A DNA stretch of 64,000 bases from SB15 sp964639245 (GCA_964639245.1 CAZXCU010000001.1:62001-126000), one strand, 5' to 3'; positions 8,129 to 18,430 are shown, counted from the stretch's first letter. Numbers and translations are program-made. Notes: generated by a model not told the origin, from the sequence alone.

Positions 8129-11100
8129 ATGGAGACTACTTTTCATTTTGTGGGGGGCTTCCTTGTGAAAGTTCTAGGTTCATGGCTGTTAACAGCTTGT
8201 ATTCTATTGACTATCACCTTCGCTGTACAGAACACTCTCTCTGCCCAAACGGATACCATTATCCCAAACGCTGATTGCGAAGATGTTCGTTTCTTGATGC
8301 AAAAAAATATTACCCCCTATGATTTATATACCGCTGGAGGTGTTTTACTACCCGCTACAACGGTTGCTAGCACTCTCTCTCAAGCAGATTTCGGGGATGT
8401 CTGGGCTCTCCCTTTGCAGCATGAGGTTGATAGCAACAATCGACCTAAAGGAGCAAACATCGCATTGAGTTTCAGTTATGTGGTGGGAGAATTCCGATTT
8501 GCTGTTTTTTACGGAATGCGTCCTTTGACGGCCTATCAGCCTGTGGAATCACGTAACTATACAATCGAATTAGAAAATGACGAAGATGGTTTTTATACCG
8601 TTGTTGTTGTTCGTAGCCAGCTTACAGGGTCAAACAGCATTGGTAGTTATAGTCTTGAGGCGGCTTATCCATCCAATGGCAATTTAACTTTAGAAGCGCT
8701 CTCCGATGAGTCAAATAAACGCAATGTTTTTCAACCCGTATTAGTAGATGGCAAGGTTGAAATCGCATTTTCTACGGCTGTCGTAGAAACCAACCCCGGG
8801 GCTGTCACTTCACTAAGTGCCAATGATCGGGTACAGGTATTCTTTGGTAATAACACAGTTTCAGTTGATCCTAACATCACAAAACTCTCTTTAATCGGTG
8901 GAAACTTTGCGCTTACCTCTGAATCCCCTGATTTGCCTTCTACTTTTTATGTAGAAGGGTTTAATTATGAGAATAACTACCAATGGGGAAAGCTACCGAC
9001 ATTTAGCGACGGCGAAACTGAGATTCTTGCTGACTGGAGCAGTTTACAAGGGGTGTGGATGCTCGACGAATGTGTCGGGTTTAAGCTGCGAGATGGTCGT
9101 ACTTTTATTGCCCCCACTGCCCCTGAAGGCCGCTATCTTATGGCCGGAACCACGTATCAAGCCCGTGAAAAATGCAATAACTTTGTTATTCAGGTACAAG
9201 CACTAGCAGAAAACAACCAACCCTTGCGCCACAGACTCTGTATGAACTGGGAAGGGATTGAAGAAAATTCTGAAGTTAGTCTTGTCAATAGCCTAGTAAA
9301 AATCAACCTTACTGAAAATCGACTGTTACGCTTGCTTTCTACCAATATTAATATTAACCGTCTCACTATAGGACTGTCAGACCCTGATTTACCAGATATT
9401 CAACTCTTGGATAGCTCAATTGACATTCGTTTGGATTGGATGCGAACTAGCCAGTTTGAGTATCTCAAGAACGCCGAAGGTCTCGAAGTTATTCAGATGA
9501 CCTTCCTAGACCAACCATCACGACCCTTCCTGAGTCGCAGTGGCGTTGATATAAAAACTATAACGGCTGAAATGGAATTTATAAGTTTGGTTTACGATGG
9601 AACGAATAATTTGGGAGAACAACGTCTGCTGCTGCCTGAAACATCAGGCTATTTAGAAGTTGTCACTCCCGCAGGATTACCTTCTTATACCCCAACAGCA
9701 TTGCCGAATCAGCCGGGCTATGCACCACGAGCATTAAATAACACGGGTGGCGAATGTTATCCAGTCAATACCCTGCTGCATGAAGCGAACTGCCCACCAA
9801 ATGGACATCCAAATCCAGCTAACGGAAACTTATGGTATCAGGTCACTGACCACCAAGCAGATGGTTTTCGGATAGACCTCTCGCTGATGAGAAGCTACAA
9901 CAGCGCCCTATCCAATGTTGACGGTCCATTCGGGCTTGGTTGGATAGTGCCATTTCTACTGGATTACAATGTGCAATTTGATCCCAACCGAGGTTCTCGA
10001 GAAATCACCCCGGAGAATGCTATCATTTATCGGGTTGGGTTAGATGTGAACTGGTCACCCCGTGGGATTGTTACCTACACTACACCCAGTGGTTCCCAGC
10101 ATGTTTTTACTCAAAGTGGCGACAACTTTATCACAGGTGAACTCAGGGCTTTAACGATGCCCGGTTGGATACTACGCCATGACGCACTTTTTGGTGGCTG
10201 GCAGTTAACCCAAACAGATGGATTTCGTTTAGATTTCGATGCAGCAGGACGACTGCTTCAGTATGGTTATCCTGTGCATAGCCGATGGGTTAAAGTTACC
10301 TATGACTACAATACGCTTTATGGAGCAGCGAATACAGTACCTGATAGAAATAGCGGTGTGTTACCGGGTGTTGTAACGTTAAGCGATTCTCCTTCGACGC
10401 GCCGCATCGAGTTGTATTTTGATGCTAATCATCATGTAGTTACAAGCATTTTACGTGATTTGACAGCTATTTCTGACATGACTAGTTTGGATACTTCTCT
10501 TAGGCAAGTAACTCAAACTTTGCAACAAGCTTTGGACTCTAGTAAATCCGTCTCAAACGATAACTTTGAATGCAATATTGAGGACAACTGCTATCTCACT
10601 AGGTATGAGTATCAAAATAACTTGCTTACTCAAGTTATCTATCCAATAGGTGAAGTTGCCCTATATCAGTACAATGATCCTGAAAATCGATTGACTTACC
10701 ACAATGATCCACGAGCACCTATTTCTAAAGAAATAAACTATACCTATGGTAATAATGGTTTACTGACAGCCACGCTACCAACCGGGCAAAATTGGCAAAC
10801 TCTTACTACTTCGATAAATGAAACAACGAAAACAGTCCAAGCAACTGACGAGTATCAGAATGTGCACAGCTATACCTATAGCCTTGCTGATAGCGAACTG
10901 CGAGAGGCTGGAGAGACCTATACGCTTGTCTCAGAAATACTCCCTACTGCTGTTGCCGGGGAAAATACTCTCGATAGTTTGCCTGTGAACTATACATGGG
11001 ATGATGGCTTGCTTAGGAGCATTCCTAACCGGGCTATCGGGAGCAATATAGGGCGTAACACGATCACCTTCTCTTATTCAGAGGGGATATTAGACGGAGT

Positions 11101-14100
11101 CAGCGGTGGAAATCCGAATTTTTCGGCAACACTTGAGCCTACAAGTCATTCTCTTGAATTTGGTGATGGCACAGTTCTCAATATTACTTATGGGAGCAAT
11201 GGCCTTCCTACTCAGTTCGTAGATCGCCAAGGTGCAATTTACAATCTGGTATGGGAACCTAATATAGGATTGTTAGATACACTTCAACGCGAAAATGATA
11301 GTGTATTCTGGAAATATACTTATAATGCCGTAGGGCTGGTGGAAACCCGTACTGAGTACTATCCCGATCTCAATACACCACGTTACACTGTAACGTACGA
11401 ATGGGATGGTTTGGGTCGGCTCATTTATATCAGCGATAGTCAGCTTGGCGATTACTGCCTAGTACATTTGCCGGGTAAAGCGCGATGTGATACTTTGGCT
11501 TCCCACCCTGAGCAACCTCAAACGATCATAACGGATCCGCTGGGTAGTATCACAGAGTATACTTTTGATGACGGGAACCGCCTCGTAGAAGAAAAAATGA
11601 TTCTGCCTAGTCAGAGCAATGCCATTAAAAATTGGGTACAGTATTCTTATGATGAGCTTTATCGGCTAACTGCCCAATCTCGCTGGCTGGTAGATTCTCC
11701 GGGATTGAGCACGACAGAACCGGTTGCCTACGTTACTACTTACCTTTACCATGCTCAACCAACTTTATCTACTGAGAATGAAACTACCTCTATTGGTGGC
11801 TATCAAATTCAGGAAACAGATCCTTTAGGGCGGACACAAACTTATACTTATGATGGCATTGGGCGTATTCGTGAAATTCGTGACTTTTTTGGTAAGGTCA
11901 CACGCTATGACTACGTCGCCGCAGAAACCTCGGAAAATGGTTTACTAATTCATCAACGTGACTACGATGCCAACAGCAACTTGGTTAAGACTGTTAACTA
12001 TACATTTGACTTGCAATGGCAATTGACCAATGTGCAGCAAATTGTTGGTGAACAAATCTATGGATGGACGCTGAAGCTCAATTCTGACCCTAACTTGATT
12101 GCCCCAACTTCACTTAGTTTCCAGTCTATTAACCTCAATGACATGGTGTGGGATACCTTTGACAAAGGGCGTGCTACCCATGTCGAGGCTAATTTGCAGA
12201 ACAATGCAGAAACGCTTTCTCTCACGACAGGCTATGATTTCCTAGGACGGCCTCTAACTTCTGTTCAAGGATCAGGTGAATTTAGCTATAGTGTGCCCCT
12301 AAGATATTGCGATGGTGGTTTGCGGATTCTGCATATTGACCCGGCAGGAGGTGAACCTGCGGCAGGAGAATCCGCCTGCCAAAATGCTAACATCCTCCAT
12401 TCTCAAATAATGGATGCCCACCAGCGGGTGGTAAGCGTGACGGATGAATTTGGGACCCGTACTTTTTCCTACGTGGCCGACCCATCTCACAATCAATGGG
12501 TTGTGACCATGACTGCTGATAGCTTTTCATGGGAACTCCATTATGATCCCACAGGAAAAATCACCTACTGGAAAGATGAGGTTGGTACTGAAAAATTCTA
12601 TCAATATGACAGCCTAGGGCGACTGAGACGCGTTAACGTCACAGATCAACCCGAAATGTCTTATGAATTTCAATATAATGAAGCTAACTTACTCACGCTT
12701 GAGCACAATGATATCGGGCAGGGTAAAATCTATGGCTATAATGACTACGGACAAGTTATTTCTGAGCAAGATCTGAACACCAGTGACACGATCACTTACG
12801 GATATGATGCCAATGGACGTATGACCAGTATTATTTCAGCAGCAGGCGATTTGACCCTCTACGAATATGATCCGCTTTGGGGGCATTTGACCGCTGTTGT
12901 AGACCCATCTGGCAACCGTCATGAGTTTAAGTGGTCAAACGATACCCTTACCTATACTGATCCTCTCAACAATGCTACGCGTTATACATTTAATCCAATC
13001 GGGCAATTGCTGCGTATCCAGAATTTCTTGGAGTCACCTATCGACGTGCAAACCCCCGAACGGCTATATGAATTTACCTATGACAGTGCAGGTAATTTAA
13101 CGAATTGGGCTCAGAGTGAAGGAGGAGATGTTGTACAAACATTATCGTTGGTGTTTGATGGTACGACCTTCGCAGTCAGCGAGCCAACCTCCCAATGGTC
13201 ACACAGTTTAGGTTTAACTCCTTCGGGACAGCTACAAACGGTGACCGCACAAGGCACACTCAATTTTAGTTACGATGCCTTGGGTCGTTTAGCAAGCCTT
13301 GCTACTGATCAGGGCGATTATCAATGGACGTTTAGTCGTCGTGCTATGGTGCCAACTCTCACACTTGATGTGACAACACCTTCGTACAACGAACACACGG
13401 ATTTTGCCTTTGATCCTTTGCATCGTCGTTTGACAGATGAGGGTGGAGTTACTTATCAATATGCTACTCGCCCGGAAAGTAGTGACCTTTATCTTGAGGT
13501 CAAAGCACCGTATGAAACTCGCCAGTATATTATTTCTCCCGGTAATGTTCAGAATAATAACCAGCCCCCTCAAATTGTTATGCTCAAGCCGGGGCAAAAA
13601 GTTACTTACAGTTATAATACACGAGGGTTACTATCTGAAATTTCCACAGAAGTCTGTATTGGCGAACTTGAACCACCTACCACATTCGAAATACTGCCTC
13701 TGGCAGAATTGAATTTGGAGTCGCTCGATATTTGTGCGCCTCTTGACTTAGAAATCTGGCAATCTCGTATCCAGTACATCTATGACAGCAGTGGACGGTT
13801 AAGCCGTGTCATAGATGCTGAACAAAATGTAGAAACTTTTGACTATGATGATGCTGGAAATTTAATCTCCTTTCAGAATGTTAATAGCGAGACGTTTACG
13901 TATTCCTATGATGTTTTGAATCGTGTATCCAACATTACTGGGCCAACGGGTATTCGATTGGTCTTTAAATATGACCAACACAATCAGGTTAGCCGCATTT
14001 GCCAACAAGTTCGCGGGCAGTTCAGCGAATGTCAAGACCAATCCATTCTCGAAACCTACCAATATGATGCTTTAGGACGGCTTGTCTCGCAGAGTTTCTC

Positions 14101-16573
14101 CAACAACCAAGAACTAGCGCTCATTACTCACATCTATAACAATGGATTATTGGAGGCTTGGGGCGCTGTTGCAGATCAAGTCATCTTAAGTTACGAAGAC
14201 AACGCCCTAAATATCTTAAGCGGGTTAGATGTAGGAGCAGACAACTATACCCTGTCTTATGGAGATTGGAACACATTGAGCGCTATTAATGGTGCTGTTC
14301 CCGTAAATTATGTGACTGAAGATGGAGTTTTAACATCGACCACGGTTCATGATATGCAGTTGACCTACAGTTATCGTCCTGATGGCTATGCTGTTGCTGG
14401 CGTTGGTAGCGGGTTAAGCTATAACCTTTCCCCCCAAGGGTTGCTTCGCTCAATTGGGGATGCTCAAAATAGTTTTTTCTATAGCCAGTTTGAATATAGT
14501 GTGCCCAACTCTGATGCGTTGTATGTCTATATTGATTCAGAAGCAGGAGGAAATGATTTATACCTAAATCATCTTAATCGAATTAACAACACTGATTATA
14601 GTGGGGTTTCGATCTACTATCAGACGAATGCTGATGGTCAAATTCAACGGCAATCATTTGAAAATGTGACATTAATGCAAGACAACAGTCCAGAAACTAC
14701 GCTTGACCAAGATTACCTTGTTCTTTTTGGTTATGACCGGGGTAGTCGCCCCCTAACAATGCGGGTGACAGTTTCTACAGGCGAGCCTTTATATACGCTC
14801 ACGCTAGCCTATAATCAATCTGGGCAATTATCCAGCGAATCACGGCAATATCAAAATGGCATACAATACAACATTACTTACTCTTACGAAAATACCTTCA
14901 ATCAACTCAGCAAGCGGGAAGTGCGGTTAAACTCAACCACGTCTTCTGCCAGTGCCGTGCCCTATCTTCCTGTTCTAGGGATTGTTATTTTAGCGGGCAG
15001 TTGGAGGTTGCACCGAAATCGACGCATTGTGAGTCTGGTGGTGGTGGGGGGATTGCTCATATCCGCCACGCTGCCCCATGTTGATGCTCAACTGAATGTT
15101 GAAACTTTCACTTATCGTTATGATGATCGTGGCAACTTACAAGAAATCTCGTTGAATAATGAGGTATGTCTGACTTACGAATACGATGCAGCAAACCGAC
15201 TCATTGAAGTCACGCCAGCAAGTGGCACTACGCGCCGCTACAGTTACGATGCTTATCATCGATTGGTTGCTGTAGATAACAGCATATTTATCGCCTATCA
15301 AGGTAATACACCCCTGGTTACTCAGGAAAATGGAGAAACTGTTTATTACGGACAACCCGCCGGAGCACCTGCTCTTTTCCAAGTAGGTAAAGAGATTACC
15401 AATTATCTTATCTATGGTTCAAACGGCGAAATCTATGGGGCAGTGAATCAACCCATCTTATTATTTGATCCTTTAGGTCGTTTGGTTTCATTTACGCCTT
15501 CTATCATTGAAGATACTGATAATGGTTGTATATCTGTACTACCCCTTCCAGCGGATTTAGAACTCCTTTCTTTGAAACAACCCATCTTTGATGGAATGAT
15601 CTGGGATAAGGCAACGAATTTATACTTTGACCATGACCGGGTCTATTCACCGGAACTAGGGATATACTTACAACGGGATCCTCTTGGGCCGGATATAACC
15701 GGTAACGTTTATGGCTATACAGGAAAACGGGCTGAACCACCTGTGCAAGAATGGAAAGCTCCTATGACAACGGGGTTACAATTCTTAACAGAAGCTACCC
15801 AAGAAAAGACCAGTCTGCTCCTTGCAGCTTCTGTAGAACAGCGCTTTTTGCCAATACCACTGGGCTATGCACAAGATAAGTGGGCTGCTCTGATTCGTCA
15901 TCCGCTTACGCAAACTCGCCAGCAACTTACGATGCTGAGTCAGCTGCCCTACTGGTTGGTGAATGGATACAATACCCCAACTGCACAGGTTGAAATTGCA
16001 ACCGGCCGTCTGAGTATGAATCCAAATATGACTCCGGGGAATGGAACTTTTCCAGAACTTTTGGACTTTGATACGACGGGTAAATTCCAGTTTATGGGGA
16101 GTTCCTATTCTAATTTCACATACCTTAAAAATTTAGTTCAGATTGCTGCACCGCCTATGCCGCAATTTACGACTTATCAAAAAGTGGAACCTGCACAAGC
16201 TGACTTGGCGAGAATTTGGCAAGTTAGCATTCCACAAAAACCTAATACCCCGGATACTGTGCTGAAATTTTTTCCGGCACCGTTATCAATGCCTCAGGAT
16301 ACGGCTACAACGCTTGATTTGATAGAAGCTGTAATGCATCTGCCGACGGAAAATAGCTGGGTAGATCGCGCATTATCAAGTGCTTTACCGACTGCGCCCG
16401 ATATTCCGTCAGATTATCCTCAGCGATGGAACGGGCTGTTTAGCCAAGATGTCTTAGGGTTAGCTGATCAATTTGCTCAACGATGGCCACTCGCTGATGA
16501 ACCAAAGCCATCCCGCTATTATTGGGGTGTCGCAATACCAACCGGGCAGTCATTTTTGACAATGTCTCAATAA
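8129..16573 (+). CDS. Giant YD/RHS-repeat secreted protein
   Basis: 2,814 residues from the ATG at 8129. A GTG at 8165 would place the signal peptide (KVLGSWLLTACILLTITFAV...LSAQ) exactly at the N-terminus and is a good alternative start; neither has a strong SD. Residues about 40-560 hold beta-sandwich domains. Tens of YD repeats (YxYDxxGxLxxxx) follow from about 560 and form the hollow RHS shell. The RHS core LYFDHDRVYSPELGIYLQRDPLG...NVYGYTGK lies at about 2496-2534, then a unique 280-residue C-terminal tail. Unusually, residues about 2271-2322 hold two hydrophobic segments split by HRNRR, inside the YD region. Such proteins encapsulate a C-terminal toxin or mediate contact. No toxin domain is recognised in the tail and no small immunity-like gene follows. 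Confidence 0.9.
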   Translation: METTFHFVGGFLVKVLGSWLLTACILLTITFAVQNTLSAQTDTIIPNADCEDVRFLMQKNITPYDLYTAGGVLLPATTVASTLSQADFGDVWALPLQHEVDSNNRPKGANIALSFSYVVGEFRFAVFYGMRPLTAYQPVESRNYTIELENDEDGFYTVVVVRSQLTGSNSIGSYSLEAAYPSNGNLTLEALSDESNKRNVFQPVLVDGKVEIAFSTAVVETNPGAVTSLSANDRVQVFFGNNTVSVDPNITKLSLIGGNFALTSESPDLPSTFYVEGFNYENNYQWGKLPTFSDGETEILADWSSLQGVWMLDECVGFKLRDGRTFIAPTAPEGRYLMAGTTYQAREKCNNFVIQVQALAENNQPLRHRLCMNWEGIEENSEVSLVNSLVKINLTENRLLRLLSTNININRLTIGLSDPDLPDIQLLDSSIDIRLDWMRTSQFEYLKNAEGLEVIQMTFLDQPSRPFLSRSGVDIKTITAEMEFISLVYDGTNNLGEQRLLLPETSGYLEVVTPAGLPSYTPTALPNQPGYAPRALNNTGGECYPVNTLLHEANCPPNGHPNPANGNLWYQVTDHQADGFRIDLSLMRSYNSALSNVDGPFGLGWIVPFLLDYNVQFDPNRGSREITPENAIIYRVGLDVNWSPRGIVTYTTPSGSQHVFTQSGDNFITGELRALTMPGWILRHDALFGGWQLTQTDGFRLDFDAAGRLLQYGYPVHSRWVKVTYDYNTLYGAANTVPDRNSGVLPGVVTLSDSPSTRRIELYFDANHHVVTSILRDLTAISDMTSLDTSLRQVTQTLQQALDSSKSVSNDNFECNIEDNCYLTRYEYQNNLLTQVIYPIGEVALYQYNDPENRLTYHNDPRAPISKEINYTYGNNGLLTATLPTGQNWQTLTTSINETTKTVQATDEYQNVHSYTYSLADSELREAGETYTLVSEILPTAVAGENTLDSLPVNYTWDDGLLRSIPNRAIGSNIGRNTITFSYSEGILDGVSGGNPNFSATLEPTSHSLEFGDGTVLNITYGSNGLPTQFVDRQGAIYNLVWEPNIGLLDTLQRENDSVFWKYTYNAVGLVETRTEYYPDLNTPRYTVTYEWDGLGRLIYISDSQLGDYCLVHLPGKARCDTLASHPEQPQTIITDPLGSITEYTFDDGNRLVEEKMILPSQSNAIKNWVQYSYDELYRLTAQSRWLVDSPGLSTTEPVAYVTTYLYHAQPTLSTENETTSIGGYQIQETDPLGRTQTYTYDGIGRIREIRDFFGKVTRYDYVAAETSENGLLIHQRDYDANSNLVKTVNYTFDLQWQLTNVQQIVGEQIYGWTLKLNSDPNLIAPTSLSFQSINLNDMVWDTFDKGRATHVEANLQNNAETLSLTTGYDFLGRPLTSVQGSGEFSYSVPLRYCDGGLRILHIDPAGGEPAAGESACQNANILHSQIMDAHQRVVSVTDEFGTRTFSYVADPSHNQWVVTMTADSFSWELHYDPTGKITYWKDEVGTEKFYQYDSLGRLRRVNVTDQPEMSYEFQYNEANLLTLEHNDIGQGKIYGYNDYGQVISEQDLNTSDTITYGYDANGRMTSIISAAGDLTLYEYDPLWGHLTAVVDPSGNRHEFKWSNDTLTYTDPLNNATRYTFNPIGQLLRIQNFLESPIDVQTPERLYEFTYDSAGNLTNWAQSEGGDVVQTLSLVFDGTTFAVSEPTSQWSHSLGLTPSGQLQTVTAQGTLNFSYDALGRLASLATDQGDYQWTFSRRAMVPTLTLDVTTPSYNEHTDFAFDPLHRRLTDEGGVTYQYATRPESSDLYLEVKAPYETRQYIISPGNVQNNNQPPQIVMLKPGQKVTYSYNTRGLLSEISTEVCIGELEPPTTFEILPLAELNLESLDICAPLDLEIWQSRIQYIYDSSGRLSRVIDAEQNVETFDYDDAGNLISFQNVNSETFTYSYDVLNRVSNITGPTGIRLVFKYDQHNQVSRICQQVRGQFSECQDQSILETYQYDALGRLVSQSFSNNQELALITHIYNNGLLEAWGAVADQVILSYEDNALNILSGLDVGADNYTLSYGDWNTLSAINGAVPVNYVTEDGVLTSTTVHDMQLTYSYRPDGYAVAGVGSGLSYNLSPQGLLRSIGDAQNSFFYSQFEYSVPNSDALYVYIDSEAGGNDLYLNHLNRINNTDYSGVSIYYQTNADGQIQRQSFENVTLMQDNSPETTLDQDYLVLFGYDRGSRPLTMRVTVSTGEPLYTLTLAYNQSGQLSSESRQYQNGIQYNITYSYENTFNQLSKREVRLNSTTSSASAVPYLPVLGIVILAGSWRLHRNRRIVSLVVVGGLLISATLPHVDAQLNVETFTYRYDDRGNLQEISLNNEVCLTYEYDAANRLIEVTPASGTTRRYSYDAYHRLVAVDNSIFIAYQGNTPLVTQENGETVYYGQPAGAPALFQVGKEITNYLIYGSNGEIYGAVNQPILLFDPLGRLVSFTPSIIEDTDNGCISVLPLPADLELLSLKQPIFDGMIWDKATNLYFDHDRVYSPELGIYLQRDPLGPDITGNVYGYTGKRAEPPVQEWKAPMTTGLQFLTEATQEKTSLLLAASVEQRFLPIPLGYAQDKWAALIRHPLTQTRQQLTMLSQLPYWLVNGYNTPTAQVEIATGRLSMNPNMTPGNGTFPELLDFDTTGKFQFMGSSYSNFTYLKNLVQIAAPPMPQFTTYQKVEPAQADLARIWQVSIPQKPNTPDTVLKFFPAPLSMPQDTATTLDLIEAVMHLPTENSWVDRALSSALPTAPDIPSDYPQRWNGLFSQDVLGLADQFAQRWPLADEPKPSRYYWGVAIPTGQSFLTMSQ

Positions 16574-16734
16574 AGTACTTGTTTTGTTTCAGAACCAGTC
16601 GGACACGGAGGTAGGTTAGAATAAAGGAGACTTTCCCCCCATTGGATGAGATAAAGGAGCAAGGAAATGGGCAAGAAAGTATCCGCCGAAGCAACTTGAA
16701 CTGTTTTAGGTCATCGTCACCTCGCGGAATTTAC
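16574..16734. other. Non-coding gap between RHS gene and IS
   Basis: No convincing gene. A short SD-led stub at 16667-16699 (AAGGAG, then ATG GGC AAG AAA...) reads MGKKVSAEAT and stops. After a one-base shift it reads YPPKQLELF, suggesting a degraded transposase start rather than a gene. Confidence 0.4.
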
Positions 16735-16855
16735 CCCGTAAGGCGCGGAAATTGTATCCAGTTTCTTTTTCTTGTTCTTTTCCCTAGATGTTACCAAAGG
16801 ACATCCATGGTAAGCTTCGCGATTTGTGGTTTGGGCCAGCTAAAGGAAGCGATCT

Positions 16856-17950
16856 ATGGTGTATTGCATGAGTCTGTATTTTCTCGAGTTTATCTTTGAT
16901 GTCCTGACTGTCCGCCGTCTCTCCGAACAAGAGAAAGAGGTTCAACTTCTGCTGTTACGGCAACAACTGCGTATCGTCGAACGCAAGCAGCCGCGTGCCC
17001 CTCGACTACCGCATTGGCAGAAACTGATCTTTGCCCTTCTGGCAGGGTGGTTGCAACGGCGTGGCAAAGCGGGGCTGATCAAATTAAAGGAAGTCTCGTT
17101 CTTATTCCAACCCCAAACCTTGCTGAAATGGCATCGTGAAGCCGTGCACCGCAAATGGACATTCAAAAGAAAAGCTCAGGCAGGACGCCCGCGTACATCG
17201 GCGGAAGTAGAAGCCCTGATCATGCGTTTAGCTCATGAGAATCCTCAGTGGGGTTACAGCCGCCTGAAAGATGAATTAGCCAAGCTTAGTATTGATGTCG
17301 GCGAAACCACGATCCGGGATATTTTTAAACGACAAGGGCTGCCGCCTGTGCCCGAGCGTTCGCGCAAGGGAAGCTCTTGGCGAACTTTCCTGAAGCATTA
17401 CCAAGATCAGATACTGGCCTGCGGCTTTTTGACCGTGGAAACGCTTGGACTGCAGACACTCTACGTCTTATTCTTCATCCACTTGGCTACGCGACGGGTG
17501 TTTGTGATGGGGTGTACAGCGCATCCCAACGCGGCTTGGGTGACCCAACAAGCTAGGCAGTTACTCTGGGAGTTGGAGGAGAACCAGCTCTCCGTTCATT
17601 TTTTGATTCATGATCGTGATTCAAAATTTGCCGCTGCTTTTGACACCGTGTTTCAGTCTGAAAACATAAAAATCATCCGAACCCCGTTTCGTGCGCCTAA
17701 TGCAAACGCCTTTGCGGAGCGTTGGGTCCGAACGCTGCGCGAAGAATGCTTGGATCGGCTGATTATCTTGAACCAAGCGCATTTACGTCGGGTTCTTGGT
17801 GAGTACGGTCGCTACTATAACGCACGACGACCGCATCAAGGGCTTGACGGCGCCGTACCGTTGCCCCTCGAGGTGCCAGAAAGCAACGCGCCCATCTGCC
17901 GTCGAGCCATTTTGGGCGGCATCATCCACGATTACTACCGGGCGGCATAG
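16856..17950 (+). CDS. Integrase-core (rve) transposase, first catalytic Asp altered
   Basis: 364 residues; AAGGAAG lies about 7-9 bases before the ATG. The N-terminal helical region (LLLLRQQLRIVERKQPR...LLKWHREAVHRKW) and HTH (GRPRTSAEVEALIMRLAHENPQWGYSRLKDEL) match the family of long 'integrase core domain' transposases common in Chloroflexota and Actinomycetota. The catalytic core has LIHDRDSKF (second Asp) and ANAFAERWVRTLREECLD (Glu), then YNARRPHQGL. The first motif, which in the family reads ACDFFTVDT, here reads ACGFLTVET. Both acidic Asp positions are changed, so the enzyme may be inactive despite an intact frame. Confidence 0.88.
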   Translation: MVYCMSLYFLEFIFDVLTVRRLSEQEKEVQLLLLRQQLRIVERKQPRAPRLPHWQKLIFALLAGWLQRRGKAGLIKLKEVSFLFQPQTLLKWHREAVHRKWTFKRKAQAGRPRTSAEVEALIMRLAHENPQWGYSRLKDELAKLSIDVGETTIRDIFKRQGLPPVPERSRKGSSWRTFLKHYQDQILACGFLTVETLGLQTLYVLFFIHLATRRVFVMGCTAHPNAAWVTQQARQLLWELEENQLSVHFLIHDRDSKFAAAFDTVFQSENIKIIRTPFRAPNANAFAERWVRTLREECLDRLIILNQAHLRRVLGEYGRYYNARRPHQGLDGAVPLPLEVPESNAPICRRAILGGIIHDYYRAA

Positions 17951-18030
17951 GGCTTGTTTTGTGGCGGAGATGGAATTTCCGCGCCTTACGGGCTTGTTTT
18001 GTGGGTGAGATGTAATTTCCGCGCCTTACG
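17951..18030. repeat. Two tandem 40-bp units at the right end of the IS
   Basis: 17951-17990 and 17991-18030 differ at only three positions and both end with the IS terminal inverted repeat sequence. The doubled end could be a transposase-binding array or a scar of a nested one-ended event. A related GTTTTGT-containing stretch sits before the left end at about 16577. Confidence 0.85.
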
Positions 18031-18118
18031 GGCATAATTTGTTATAATTACCTTTGAGTTTTTTAAAGAATGTAGTATTCTTATAAAAAGTAAATAATTT
18101 TTTACGGGGTTAGGAAGT

Positions 18119-18253
18119 TTGCGGCTTTTTATCAGTTATGCCCATGATGATAAAGTAAAAGTTAAAAGAGTAGTAGATTTACTACGTGATGCAGACCATG
18201 ACCCTTGGTTCGATGTTAGACTTACAGTAGGGCAGAATTGGCAAGCGGTATAG
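18119..18253 (+). pseudogene. Truncated TIR-domain gene (N-terminal 44 codons)
   Basis: From the TTG at 18119 (AGGAAG just upstream) the frame reads LRLFISYAHDDKVKV, then VVDLLRDADHDPWFDV, then LTVGQNWQAV, and stops at TAG 18251. This is the classic start of a bacterial TIR (TIR_2) domain: FISYAHxD, Lxxxxxx-WxD and GxxW. The rest of the domain, including the catalytic Glu helix and any partner domain (NACHT, WD40 or other), is missing. The fragment lies between two insertion sequences and is probably what remains of a TIR defence or signalling gene. Weak similarity may continue in shifted frames to about 18330. Confidence 0.75.
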
Positions 18254-18430
18254 GCTATGGGAGTGCGGGAAAAATCAAAAAAGTTATTCAGGAAGGGTCT
18301 ATGAGTATTGATTTATTACCGATGTAGCATCATCACCAATAATTTATAGATTTCATAAGCATTAATCTTAAATATCACGAGCCGACTGTATGCCCGATAG
18401 TCTTCCTCAAGAATCAGAACCTTCCTGAAG

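Larger units (their letters stand above)
16735..18032 (+). mobile_element. Insertion sequence with integrase-type transposase
   Basis: A 19-bp inverted repeat bounds the element: 16735-16753 on the left is the exact reverse complement of 17974-17992 and again of 18014-18032 on the right, with further partial match outward (GAT.. side). One DDE/integrase ORF lies between. The right end is doubled as two near-identical 40-bp units. No target-site duplication could be identified by eye, so the exact outer ends are uncertain. Confidence 0.7.

Noticed and set aside
16642..16899. 85-codon frame before the transposase
   Set aside because: It spans the IS left inverted repeat and the transposase start in another frame; composition is not protein-like.
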